Positions 15,069-23,762 of a stretch of 32,253 nucleotides of DNA are shown piece after piece. Every line of letters begins with the position of its first letter. Within the stretch, counting starts at the first letter, position 1. The DNA is from an uncultured Clostridia bacterium (GTDB lineage Bacteria; Bacillota; Clostridia; Peptostreptococcales; Anaerovoracaceae), in assembly GCA_934255545.1 (NCBI GenBank), contig CAKQOE010000028.1, positions 1 to 32,253 of the forward strand. The letters are read 5' to 3'. The position numbers were made by a program, and so were the translations under genes. The notes beneath the pieces were generated by a model. That model ran no database searches. It saw only the letters and a list, made by a program, of their open reading frames with translations, and was not told the DNA's origin.

Positions 15069-16079
15069 TTACATTTTCTTTCCGAAAAACTCAACAGTCT
15101 TCCTTATCTTGCCCATAAGGTCGTCAAAGCCCTCCGGCGTCATTGACTGAGGTCCGTCGCAAAGCGCGCTTGAAGGATCGTTATGTACCTCGATCATCAG
15201 ACCGTCAGCGCCTGCGGCTATGGCAGCCATAGCAAGCGGCTCTACCATCCATCTTATACCTGCGGCGTGGCTAGGGTCAACGATAACAGGAAGGTGAGTC
15301 ATGGACTTCAGCATAGGTATCGCAGAAATATCAAGCGTATTTCTCATAGAAGTCTCAAACGTCCTTATACCTCTCTCGCAAAGTATAACGTTCTCGTTTC
15401 CGCCGGCCATGATGTATTCGGCGCTCATCACGAGCTCTTCAAGAGTATTGGCAAGACCGCGCTTTAAAAGCACCGGCTTTTCTGATTTTCCCAACGCCTT
15501 GAGCAGCTGAAAATTCTGCATATTACGCGCGCCGACCTGGACGATATCTACATCGTGGAACAGCTCAAGATGCTCCGGGGTCATTATCTCAGTGACTACC
15601 GGAAGTCCTGTAGCCTTCTTAGCATCAAGCAGCAGCTTAAGACCGTTATTCTGCAGTCCCTGGAAAGAGTATGGCGAAGTCCTCGGCTTGAAAGCGCCGC
15701 CTCGCAGCAGTCCTGCGCCGCTGTTCATAACGTCAGTAGCTACCTCAGTTATCTGCTCCTTAGTCTCTATGGAGCACGGACCTGCGATGACCTGGAAATT
15801 GCCGCCGCCTATCTTCTTGCCTGCTACCTCTATAACAGTGTCCTCCGGATGCATCTTTCTGTTTGCCTTCTTGTAAGGCTCCTGGACTCTCTTTACAGAC
15901 GCAACTATATCATTACCCATAAGGTAATCAGGATCTATTATAGAAGTATCTCCTACAAGTCCCCACAGCGTAGAATCCATACCCTTGGACTCATGTATAT
16001 CAAAACCGAGCGCCTTCAGCTTACCCTTTAAGACTGCTTCTTTTTCTTTGTCCGCACCATTCTTAAGTACTATTATCAT
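15069..16079 (-). CDS. aroF: 3-deoxy-7-phosphoheptulonate synthase (type I-beta)
   Basis: First enzyme of the shikimate pathway, joining phosphoenolpyruvate and erythrose-4-phosphate. The 336-residue product has an N-terminal ferredoxin-like regulatory domain (MIIVLKNGADKEKEAV, about residues 1-70) seen in the Thermotoga-type feedback-regulated enzyme. The barrel follows, with VIAGPCSIE near 97, GGAFKPRTSPYSFQG near 126, and metal and substrate residues in LLKRG, CERG and DPSHAAG. AAAGGA precedes the ATG by about 11 nt. It heads the aroF-deoD-aminopeptidase run. No T-box or other amino-acid leader was seen upstream. Confidence 0.96.
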   Translation of the reverse strand: MIIVLKNGADKEKEAVLKGKLKALGFDIHESKGMDSTLWGLVGDTSIIDPDYLMGNDIVASVKRVQEPYKKANRKMHPEDTVIEVAGKKIGGGNFQVIAGPCSIETKEQITEVATDVMNSGAGLLRGGAFKPRTSPYSFQGLQNNGLKLLLDAKKATGLPVVTEIMTPEHLELFHDVDIVQVGARNMQNFQLLKALGKSEKPVLLKRGLANTLEELVMSAEYIMAGGNENVILCERGIRTFETSMRNTLDISAIPMLKSMTHLPVIVDPSHAAGIRWMVEPLAMAAIAAGADGLMIEVHNDPSSALCDGPQSMTPEGFDDLMGKIRKTVEFFGKKM

Positions 16080-16156
16080 CTTATTTATTTCCTTTCCTGA
16101 TATTTTAATTCATTCACTTTTAATACATAATGCAATGTACTATATTAATAGTATAG

Positions 16157-16173
16157 CACGCGCCGGGCGCGTG
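16157..16173. repeat. GC-rich dyad, GCC-N-GGC class (6 of 8)
   Basis: CACGCGCC-G-GGCGCGTG, perfect 8-bp arms. It lies directly upstream of a TATACT (minus strand, 16150-16155) that could be the aroF -10, so it overlaps where the -35 would be. Confidence 0.65.
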
Positions 16174-16197
16174 TACCGCATACATTTAAAACACAAA

Positions 16198-16217
16198 GGG
16201 CGGCCCGCAGGCCGCCC
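16198..16217 (-). terminator. Terminator of pyruvate carboxylase
   Basis: Perfect 8-bp GC stem GGGCGGCC / GGCCGCCC with a 4-nt loop, followed on the minus strand by a T-rich tail (TTTGTGTTTT). It lies 27 bp after the pyc stop. Confidence 0.88.
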
Positions 16218-16244
16218 GTGTATTAGCTTATACGTCTAAATCTA

Positions 16245-19200
16245 TTAGAGCATCTCTGCTTCTGCTTTTTCTTCTTCAACAAGCTTAGCGATGAGCTGGC
16301 CTGATACGACCTGGTCACCCTGCTTTACATAGATCTTGTCGATAGTACCATCCATAGTTGAGATGATGTTTGTCTCCATCTTCATCGCTTCGATAACTGC
16401 GATAGGCTGGCTTGCTGCTACTTTTTCACCTTCCTTAACGAGTACCTTTACGATGTTACCTGGGATGTTTGCGCCGATCTCAAGATCGTTGTCAGCGTCA
16501 GCTATGATGATAGACTGCTTTGTAGCCTTTGTCATAGCATCCTTGTCTTTTACGAGGATAGTACGCATAAGGCCGTTTACCTGGAATGTAAGCTCTCTGT
16601 TGCCATTTTCATCAGGATCTCTGATCTCCATGAGCTTGATAACGAGGATCTTACCTTCGTCTACCTTAACTTCACCGATCTCGCCTTCCTTGATACCATG
16701 GAAGAATATATCACTATCCATATATCTGAAGCTGCCTTCCTTCTTGAGGCCTGTGAGGTAATCCTCAAATACCTTCGGATATAAAGCGTAACTGATAACA
16801 TCCTGATCTGTAGCTTCCATATCGAACTTCTTGTTGAGAGCCTCTCTTATAGCCTCGAAGTCTTCGTCAGGAAGGAGCTCGCCAGGTCTGCAGTCGATAG
16901 GCTTCTTGCCCTTGAGAACGAGATCTCTGAGCTTTTCAGGGAAACCGCCCTCAGGCTGACCCATCATACCCTCGAAGTAAGATACGATAGAATCAGGGAA
17001 GTCCATGCCCTTAGCCTTTTCGTAGATGTTTTCAGGAGTCAGTTCGTTCTGTACCATGAAGATAGCCATATCGCCTACTGCCTTTGATGAAGGAGTTACC
17101 TTTATGATATCGCCGAGCATCTGGTTTACCTTAACGTACATTTCCTTAACGTCCTGGAACTTGTGCTCAAGACCGAAGCTTGCTACCTGCGGTCTGAGAT
17201 TTGAATACTGTCCGCCAGGGATCTCGTACTTGTAGATCTCAGCAGTTCCTGCCTTTAATTCAGACTCGAAATCGCTGTAGATAGGTCTGATTCCTGACCA
17301 GTAAGTTGAGATCTGCTGGAGACCGTCTATATCCATGCCTGTAGCTCTTTCTGTGTGCTCAAGAGCAGCAACAGTAGAGTTCAGAGGAGGCTGGCTCGTA
17401 AGTCCTGCCATACTGTCGAATGCAGCGTCCACGATATCTACGCCTGCCATGGCAGCCATCATAAGAGTTGCGCCGCCGTTGCCTGATGTATCGTGAGTAT
17501 GTAAATGGATAGGAACGCTTACTTCGTTCTTCAGAGCCTTTATGAGCTTGTGGGCAGCCATTGGCTTGAGCAGGCTTGACATATCCTTTATGGCGATAAT
17601 GTGAGCGCCGTGCTTTTCGAGTGCCTTAGCTTTATTTACATAGTACTGGAGAGAGTACTTGTCTCTTGTATCGTCGAGGATATCGCCTGTGTAGCACATA
17701 GTAGCTTCAACGATCTTACCCTGGTTCTGAACCTCATCCATAGCTACAGCCATGCCGTCGATCCAGTTGAGTGAGTCGAATACTCTGAATACATCGATGC
17801 CTGCGTCAGCAGCTTCCTTTATGAACTTTCTTACTACATTATCAGGGTAGCTCTTGTAACCTACTGCGTTAGCGCCTCTGAGGAGCATCTGCATGAGGAT
17901 GTTAGGGATGCTTTCTCTGAGTGTGGCAAGTCTCTCCCATGGATTTTCCTTAAGGAATCTGTAAGCTACGTCAAATGTAGCGCCGCCCCACATTTCGAGA
18001 GAGAAGAGATCCTTTCCGTATGCAGCGACTGCAGGAGCGATCCTTTCCATATCAAGAGTACGCATCCTTGTAGCCATGAGTGACTGCTGAGCGTCACGCA
18101 TAGTAGTATCTGTGAAGAGCAGCTGCTTCTGATTGAGTACCCATTCTGACAGGCCCTTTGCGCCCTTCTCGTCAAATATCTGCTTTGTACCTCTGAGCTT
18201 TGTAACGTCAACATCGATCTCAGGAACAGCAGGAACGTTTGCAGGAGCCTTAGCCCATCTTACTTCATTTACTGCCTTGTTGCCGAGGAATCTAAGGATC
18301 CTTACTTCGTCCTCTTCAGCTGATGCTACGTTGAGGAGCTCAGGGTTGTTGTCTATGAAGCCTGTGTTGCACAGACCTGCTCTGAATGTAGGGTGATTGA
18401 GTACATTCAGAAGGAAGTTTCTGTTAGTCTTTACACCCTTTATCTGAAGCTCATTGAGAGCTCTTACAGCCTTGTTTGCAGCAGCGTTGAAATCTCTTCC
18501 GTAAGCTGTTATCTTTACAAGAAGGCTGTCGTAATAAGGAGTGATGATAGCGCCTGTAAAGCCATTGCCGCCGTCGAGTCTGATGCCGTTGCCTGAGCCT
18601 GTTGAGTAGAACTCGATCTTGCCTGTGTCAGGTGCGAATGAATTTGCAGGGTCTTCTGTAGTGATACGGCACTGGATAGCAGCTCCTCTGATCTTTACAT
18701 CGTCCTGTGACTTGATGTTTATAGCCTTAGAATCAAGAGCATAGCCTTCAGCTATCAGGATCTGAGCCTGAACGATATCTATGCCTGTGATAACTTCAGA
18801 TACAGTGTGCTCTACCTGTATCCTTGGGTTCATTTCTATGAAGTAATGGTTGCCTGACTTGTCGAGCAGGAACTCAATAGTGCCGGCACTTCTGTAATTT
18901 ACATGGTTTGCAAGCTTGAGAGCGTCAGCGCAGATAGCCTGTCTCTGCTCTTCTGTGATAGACTGTGCAGGAGTGAACTCTACTACCTTCTGGTGACGTC
19001 TCTGGATAGAACAGTCTCTCTCATAGAGGTGTACGATATTGCCGTACTTGTCTCCGAGTACCTGTACTTCGATATGCTTAGGCTCTTCTACATACTTTTC
19101 GATAAATACGTCATCGATACCGAAAGCCTTTCTTGCTTCGCTCTGTGCGTTATTAAACTCAGGAATGAGGTCCTTAGGGTCTCTTACTATTCTCATACCT

Positions 19201-19706
19201 CTTCCGCCGCCGCCTGCAGATGCCTTGAGCATTACAGGATAACCGCAGAATTCAGCAAACTTCTTAGCGTCCTCATCAGACTTTATAGCTTCTTCAACAC
19301 CTGGAATAGTAGGAACGCCTACTTCGTGAGCAACGATCTTGGACTTGATCTTGTCACCGAGCTGATCCATCATTTCGTGTGTAGGTCCGATGAACTCGAT
19401 GCCTGCGTCTTCGCACTGCTTTGCGAAATCAGAGTTTTCTGCGAGGAATCCGTATCCTGGATGGATAGCGTCAACTCCCTTTGCCTTTGCGAGTTCTATG
19501 ATTTCAGTAATTCCGAGGTAAGCATCTACAGGACCCTTGCCCTTACCTACCTTATAAGATTCATCAGCCTTTGTTCTGAAAAGGGCATTCTTGTCTTCTT
19601 CTGAATAAATTGCCACTGTGCGAATTCCGAGCTCGCTGCAGGCTCTGAAAATTCTGATTGCGATTTCTCCTCTGTTAGCAACGAGAACCTTCTTAAACTT
19701 TTTCAT
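16245..19706 (-). CDS. pyc: Pyruvate carboxylase
   Basis: Biotin enzyme making oxaloacetate from pyruvate, bicarbonate and ATP. One 1153-residue chain has the full domain order: biotin carboxylase with ATP-grasp (about 1-460, KASAGGGGRGMR near 161, FIEMNPRIQVEHTV near 290), carboxyltransferase barrel (about 530-820, DTTMRDAQQSL near 540, HTHDTSGNG near 745), the allosteric/central region, and a biotinyl domain at the end with the biotin lysine Lys1109 in EAMKMET. GAGGAG precedes the ATG. It follows tepA by 34 bp, so both may share a transcript. Codons are of the highly expressed type. It probably supplies C4 acids in a fermentative metabolism. Confidence 0.98.
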   Translation of the reverse strand: MKKFKKVLVANRGEIAIRIFRACSELGIRTVAIYSEEDKNALFRTKADESYKVGKGKGPVDAYLGITEIIELAKAKGVDAIHPGYGFLAENSDFAKQCEDAGIEFIGPTHEMMDQLGDKIKSKIVAHEVGVPTIPGVEEAIKSDEDAKKFAEFCGYPVMLKASAGGGGRGMRIVRDPKDLIPEFNNAQSEARKAFGIDDVFIEKYVEEPKHIEVQVLGDKYGNIVHLYERDCSIQRRHQKVVEFTPAQSITEEQRQAICADALKLANHVNYRSAGTIEFLLDKSGNHYFIEMNPRIQVEHTVSEVITGIDIVQAQILIAEGYALDSKAINIKSQDDVKIRGAAIQCRITTEDPANSFAPDTGKIEFYSTGSGNGIRLDGGNGFTGAIITPYYDSLLVKITAYGRDFNAAANKAVRALNELQIKGVKTNRNFLLNVLNHPTFRAGLCNTGFIDNNPELLNVASAEEDEVRILRFLGNKAVNEVRWAKAPANVPAVPEIDVDVTKLRGTKQIFDEKGAKGLSEWVLNQKQLLFTDTTMRDAQQSLMATRMRTLDMERIAPAVAAYGKDLFSLEMWGGATFDVAYRFLKENPWERLATLRESIPNILMQMLLRGANAVGYKSYPDNVVRKFIKEAADAGIDVFRVFDSLNWIDGMAVAMDEVQNQGKIVEATMCYTGDILDDTRDKYSLQYYVNKAKALEKHGAHIIAIKDMSSLLKPMAAHKLIKALKNEVSVPIHLHTHDTSGNGGATLMMAAMAGVDIVDAAFDSMAGLTSQPPLNSTVAALEHTERATGMDIDGLQQISTYWSGIRPIYSDFESELKAGTAEIYKYEIPGGQYSNLRPQVASFGLEHKFQDVKEMYVKVNQMLGDIIKVTPSSKAVGDMAIFMVQNELTPENIYEKAKGMDFPDSIVSYFEGMMGQPEGGFPEKLRDLVLKGKKPIDCRPGELLPDEDFEAIREALNKKFDMEATDQDVISYALYPKVFEDYLTGLKKEGSFRYMDSDIFFHGIKEGEIGEVKVDEGKILVIKLMEIRDPDENGNRELTFQVNGLMRTILVKDKDAMTKATKQSIIIADADNDLEIGANIPGNIVKVLVKEGEKVAASQPIAVIEAMKMETNIISTMDGTIDKIYVKQGDQVVSGQLIAKLVEEEKAEAEML

Positions 19707-19740
19707 GCTTTCTCCTCATTTTCCTGAAAAATACGATATA

Positions 19741-20421
19741 TTATGAGTGCGCGGATATAAGCTCGCGAAGCTTTGCGAGCGCACTGCCGAGACCGCCTTC
19801 TTCATCTATAAGGCCGGCATCAACTGCCTCATGCCCTGTAAGGATCGTGCCTATGTCGTTGGCCATGTCCTCTGTAGCGTTCATCAGCTTTTTTATTTCC
19901 GCGTGATCTGCGTCCGATGTGCGGACGATAAAATCTATGATCCGCTCCTGCATCTTTCTGAAATAATCATAAGTCTGCTCAGAGCTTATCACAAGACCCG
20001 TAGTCCTCACCGGATGAACGGTCATAGTAGCGCTTGGCGCAATAAATGAATAGTCAGCCGCTGTCGCCAGCGGAACACCTATACTGTGACCGCCGCCGGA
20101 CACTAAAGATACGGTCGGCTTTGTTATCGAGTGTATGAGCTCCGCTATCGCGAGGCCCGCCTCGACATCTCCGCCAACGGTATTAAGAACTATTAACAAA
20201 CCTTTTACTTTCGGATTTTCCTGTATCGCTATGAGCTCAGGGATCATATTTTCGTATTTCGTCGTCTTTGTATCAGACGAAAGTACCGTATGGCCCTCGA
20301 TGCTCCCGATAATAGTCATATACTGAATATCAGACTCGAAATCAAAAACGTTCTTAATGCCGCCGAAATCATCTATGCCGGCTTTTACATCTTTTTCTTT
20401 TTTTTCTGCTGAATCGCCCAT
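19741..20421 (-). CDS. tepA: ClpP-like serine protease, TepA family
   Basis: Member of the ClpP/crotonase-fold group called translocation-enhancing protein in Bacillus. The 226-residue product has GGDVEAGLAIAE near 83-94 (oxyanion region), nucleophile Ser113 in GGHSIG, and His136 in TVHPVR, in ClpP order. There is no signal peptide or clear membrane segment, so it acts in the cytoplasm, possibly near the membrane. A charged N-terminal extension of about 30 residues precedes the fold. GGAGGAT lies 6 nt before the ATG. It is placed between glyS and pyc. Targets are unknown; some members may be structural rather than proteolytic. Confidence 0.88.
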   Translation of the reverse strand: MGDSAEKKEKDVKAGIDDFGGIKNVFDFESDIQYMTIIGSIEGHTVLSSDTKTTKYENMIPELIAIQENPKVKGLLIVLNTVGGDVEAGLAIAELIHSITKPTVSLVSGGGHSIGVPLATAADYSFIAPSATMTVHPVRTTGLVISSEQTYDYFRKMQERIIDFIVRTSDADHAEIKKLMNATEDMANDIGTILTGHEAVDAGLIDEEGGLGSALAKLRELISAHS

Positions 20422-20450
20422 AATATCCTCCGAATATCACATCAGGTGTA

Positions 20451-20467
20451 CGTCAGCCTGGCTGACG
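20451..20467. repeat. Dyad of the GCC-N-GGC class in the tepA leader (7 of 8)
   Basis: CGTCAGCC-T-GGCTGACG, perfect 8-bp arms, 30 bp before the tepA start codon and 84 bp after the glyS stop. No T run, so not a typical terminator. Confidence 0.65.
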
Positions 20468-20550
20468 CTTCCTGTTTGTTTTTATTTTATGAAGTTATTA
20501 TGCGCATCCGGTCAGAATATATGCTTAACTTCTACAGAAAGAGAACCGGT

Positions 20551-21966
20551 TTAGAATACCAGCTTTTCTTCTATATAAGATGCAACCTGATCCATAGGGA
20601 TCCTGATCTGCTCCATCGTGTCTCTGTCTCTTATAGTAACACAGCCGTCTGTTTCAGTATCAGGGTCTACAGTGATGCAGAACGGAGTTCCTATCTCGTC
20701 CTGACGTCTGTATCTCTTGCCGATGCTGCCCGGCAGATCGTAATCAACGTTGAACTTCTTTGAAAGCTCTTCGTGGAATGCTTCAGCCTTCTCAGCCTGC
20801 TTCTTTGTGAGCGGGAGCACCGCTGCCTTGTAAGGCGCGAGAGCAGGATGGAAATGCATTACGACTCTTGTATCTTCCTTGCCGTTTGCTGCTGTAACAG
20901 TTTCTTCATCATAGGCTTCTACGAGGAACGCAAGCGTTACTCTGTCTGCTCCGAGTGAAGGCTCTATGCAGAACGGTATGAATTTTTCATTAGTAACAGG
21001 ATCCTGATAAGACATGTCCTGTCCTGAGAATTCCTGATGCTGCTTGAGGTCGTAATCAGATCTGTGAGCTATGCCCCAGAGCTCGCCCCAGCCAAACGGG
21101 AAGAGATACTCGATATCCGTAGTAGCCTTACTGTAGTGTGAAAGCTCTTCAGGTGAATGGTCTCTGAGTCTCATGTGCTCGTCTGAGATGCCGAGATCCT
21201 TCAGGAACTTAGGGCAGTAATTTCTCCAGTAGTCGAACCATTCCATATCAGTTCCCGGAGCGCAGAAGAATTCAAGCTCCATCTGTTCGAACTCTCTTGT
21301 TCTGAATGTAAAGTTGCCCGGAGTGATCTCATTTCTGAATGACTTACCGATCTGAGCTATGCCGAACGGCAGCTTCTTTCTTGTTGTTCTCTGGACATTT
21401 TTGAAGTTTACGAATATGCCCTGAGCAGTTTCAGGTCTGAGATATATCTGGGAAGTGCTGTCCTCAGTTACTCCCTGGAATGTCTTGAACATGAGGTTGA
21501 ACTGTCTGATAGGAGTGAAATCAGTGCTTCCGCATGTCGGGCACTTTATTCCCTTTTCTGCCATGAAAGTTTCCATCTGCTCGTTTGACCATCCGTCAAC
21601 TACCTGGTCTATACCCTGCTTGTCAAAATAATCCTCTATAAGCTTGTCAGCTCTGAATCTCTCATGACACTTCTTGCAGTCTACCTGAGGGTCGTTGAAG
21701 TTGCCCACATGGCCTGACGCTTCCCATGTCCTTGGATTCATAAGTATCGCAGAGTCGAGTCCTACATTGTACTTGCACTCCTGTATGAACTTCTTTCTCC
21801 ACGCTGATTTTACGTTATTTTTCAGCTCAACACCGATCGGACCGTAGTCCCATGTATTAGCGAGTCCGCCGTAGATCTCTGAACCCGGAAATACAAATCC
21901 TCTGGATTTTGCCAGAGAAACTATCTTGTCCATTGAAAATTCTCTGTGCTGAATAGTCTTGCTCAT
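20551..21966 (-). CDS. glyS: Glycyl-tRNA synthetase (single-chain class II)
   Basis: Charges tRNA-Gly. The 471-residue product is the eukaryote/Gram-positive homodimeric type rather than the alpha/beta form. It has FVFPGSEIYGGLANTWDYGPIG near 24, a zinc-type segment with CKKC near 97 and CPTC near 140, class II motif 2 in FRNEITPGNFTFRTREFEQMELEFF, and motif 3 in PSLGADRVTLAFL. The C-terminal anticodon-binding domain (about 370-471) follows. GGGAG precedes the ATG by about 11 nt. No T-box leader was found in the 120-bp upstream gap, although Gly T-boxes are frequent in Bacillota. Confidence 0.97.
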   Translation of the reverse strand: MSKTIQHREFSMDKIVSLAKSRGFVFPGSEIYGGLANTWDYGPIGVELKNNVKSAWRKKFIQECKYNVGLDSAILMNPRTWEASGHVGNFNDPQVDCKKCHERFRADKLIEDYFDKQGIDQVVDGWSNEQMETFMAEKGIKCPTCGSTDFTPIRQFNLMFKTFQGVTEDSTSQIYLRPETAQGIFVNFKNVQRTTRKKLPFGIAQIGKSFRNEITPGNFTFRTREFEQMELEFFCAPGTDMEWFDYWRNYCPKFLKDLGISDEHMRLRDHSPEELSHYSKATTDIEYLFPFGWGELWGIAHRSDYDLKQHQEFSGQDMSYQDPVTNEKFIPFCIEPSLGADRVTLAFLVEAYDEETVTAANGKEDTRVVMHFHPALAPYKAAVLPLTKKQAEKAEAFHEELSKKFNVDYDLPGSIGKRYRRQDEIGTPFCITVDPDTETDGCVTIRDRDTMEQIRIPMDQVASYIEEKLVF

Positions 21967-22004
21967 CTTAAAAATTCTCCCGTTTGTAAAAAATTCTATA
22001 TATT

Positions 22005-22033
22005 AATATACTACAAGGACAGCGAATACACAA
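22005..22033 (-). promoter_or_regulatory. Candidate promoter of glyS
   Basis: Minus strand TTGTGT (22028-22033), 17-bp spacer, TATATT (22005-22010), about 40 bp before the ATG. GGACAG and CTGTCC copies flank it and could pair. Confidence 0.45.
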
Positions 22034-22086
22034 TACGATAATACATGTATACACTGTCCGTTCTGTAATCAATGTTTATTCAGTTT

Positions 22087-22980
22087 TTAATCAAAAAATC
22101 TGAATCTGCCTTTTTTCTTTTTGTAATCGTTTATAGTTTCCTCAAACTTTTCGCCTGCCCGCTGTATCTCATCGAGGGTGTCGTTTTCTTCAGGCTGTTC
22201 TTCCTGCGCTTCCGCCTCTGCTGCAGGCTCAGGCTCTTTTTCTGCCTCATCCTGTTCAGCTGCGGGAGCGGCTGCTTCCTTTTCGTGCTCCGCAGGAGCA
22301 GCTTCTTTGATGTGATCGTCTTCCGGCTCTGCGTAGTCATCGAAATTGAAGTAATCATCATCGTAATCGTCGTCATCGTCGATATCGATATCTGTATCAT
22401 CATCTGCTACGCAGTCTATGAGGTCGTCTATGTCTTCTTCGATCTCTTCTGCTCCTGCCTTTGCTTTGTTTATGGCACTTGCGGCCTTATCCTTCACCTG
22501 AGTGAATGCCTCGCCGCCCTTGCCCTTGAGGTCGTCGGCTATGACTGAGCAGTTTTCCTTTACGTCGCCGAATGTATCGACAGCCTTGTCGCTCAGATTC
22601 ACTACCTCGCCGTTGTCCTTTATAAGCTCTATAGTGCACTTCATGCCGAGCGCTACGACAGTCGCAGCGAGCGTAGGCCAGAATACCCATACAGCGCCGA
22701 CTATTCCGAGGTTTACAGGGATGTTGAGTATGACCTCTTCATCCTTCTTTACAACTATCTTTGAAACATTTCCTTTTTTCACGAGCTGCTTCACACGGTC
22801 GATAAGGTGAGACGCCTGGTCTCCCGCCTTGCTCTTCGGAGCGAGATCTATCTCGTCCTCTATCATGATGATAGCGTCAACTACGCTTCCGTCGGCTTTT
22901 ATCAAAGCGTCCTTTGCTTCCTTGTAGTTGACTCCTGTTCTGTCTTTTACCAGTTCGATCTTTTCGAGACTGATTTCCAT
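22087..22980 (-). CDS. DUF4342 protein with UBA-like start and acidic tail
   Basis: The 297-residue product has three parts. Residues 1-45 look like a UBA/EF-Ts-type helical module (LEKIELVKDRTGVNYKEAKDALIKADGSVVDAI). Residues about 58-130 form a DUF4342-like core with one hydrophobic stretch (IPVNLGIVGAVWVFWPTLAATVVALGM, about 88-114), possibly membrane-inserted or buried. The rest is very acidic, with a nearly pure Asp run near 188-210 and then Glu/Ala/Pro repeats, ending in a basic KKKKGRFRFF. The start has GGCGG-type purines a few bases upstream. It lies 14 bp after recO and before glyS on the same strand. The function is unknown; the layout suggests a membrane-linked adaptor or chaperone-like protein. 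Confidence 0.85.
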   Translation of the reverse strand: MEISLEKIELVKDRTGVNYKEAKDALIKADGSVVDAIIMIEDEIDLAPKSKAGDQASHLIDRVKQLVKKGNVSKIVVKKDEEVILNIPVNLGIVGAVWVFWPTLAATVVALGMKCTIELIKDNGEVVNLSDKAVDTFGDVKENCSVIADDLKGKGGEAFTQVKDKAASAINKAKAGAEEIEEDIDDLIDCVADDDTDIDIDDDDDYDDDYFNFDDYAEPEDDHIKEAAPAEHEKEAAAPAAEQDEAEKEPEPAAEAEAQEEQPEENDTLDEIQRAGEKFEETINDYKKKKGRFRFFD

Positions 22981-22994
22981 ACTAACACCGCCTT

Positions 22995-23750
22995 TTAAAT
23001 GTTCAGATATGACTCACTTTTTAAATTATTTATGTCCAGATGATAGGATACATACTCCTTCAGGATCTCAGAAAGATATGCTGAGACATCATCCTTCAAG
23101 GCAAGCTTTCCAAGAGATTTCATATCGTTTACCCTTATAAAATCCAATATTCTGATTATATCAAACTTATTTCGATATAGCAATCTCATATTGACAGTGC
23201 CTGATTTAATACAATCCATGCATACAACGCCTCCGTCAACTACGCTCAGGCCGCCCGGCGTTATCTCGCTTTCGGGGCGTCCGCACCTCGCGCAGCCGTG
23301 CAGCGACGGCATATAGCCGCATATATCCACCAGCTTCCACTGATACATAACTATAAGCGACTGAAGCTTTGTTTTTCTTACTGATATGAGCCTGAGCAGA
23401 TCGAGCAGCATGTCGAGCACACGTTCAGCAGGCTCTTCCTCCTGAAGCATCTTTTCCGTAAACTCAAGCGCATATGACGCGTACATATACTTATCTACAT
23501 CCTCGCCTATCTTATAATAGCTCTCAAGCGTTTCTGCCGCATTCAGACTGAAACTCGTCCGGCCGTGGAATATCTCGTACTTTCCATGCGTAAATACGCG
23601 CAGCGCCAACGCTGACTTATTTTTGCCGTTTGTCCTTATGCCCGTTCCGGCGCTTATCTTTCCGAATCTTCTCGTAAGTATGACGAGCATGCGCCGGTCG
23701 CCCGGCAGCCTGGTCTGCCGCAGGATCACTCCGTCTGTGTCAGTTACCAT
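22995..23750 (-). CDS. recO: DNA repair protein RecO
   Basis: Recombination mediator that works with RecR and RecF to load RecA on gapped DNA. The 251-residue product has an N-terminal OB-fold (VTDTDGVILRQTRLPGDRRMLVILTRRFGKIS) and a C-terminal helical domain with the zinc knuckle CARC near 153 and CMDC near 177. Length and motif order are typical. It starts 12 bp after era, the standard era-recO arrangement, and is followed closely by the DUF4342 gene. Confidence 0.95.
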   Translation of the reverse strand: MVTDTDGVILRQTRLPGDRRMLVILTRRFGKISAGTGIRTNGKNKSALALRVFTHGKYEIFHGRTSFSLNAAETLESYYKIGEDVDKYMYASYALEFTEKMLQEEEPAERVLDMLLDLLRLISVRKTKLQSLIVMYQWKLVDICGYMPSLHGCARCGRPESEITPGGLSVVDGGVVCMDCIKSGTVNMRLLYRNKFDIIRILDFIRVNDMKSLGKLALKDDVSAYLSEILKEYVSYHLDINNLKSESYLNI

Positions 23751-23762
23751 TGCCTGCGCCGT

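Noticed and set aside
21967..22086. T-box riboswitch before glyS
   Set aside because: The gap is only 120 bp and I find neither the conserved T-box sequence nor a terminator/antiterminator pair.
22131..22403. Alternate frame inside the acidic tail of the DUF4342 gene
   Set aside because: It arises from Asp/Glu codon repeats read in another frame (Met/Thr/Ile/Ser runs) and has no start signal.
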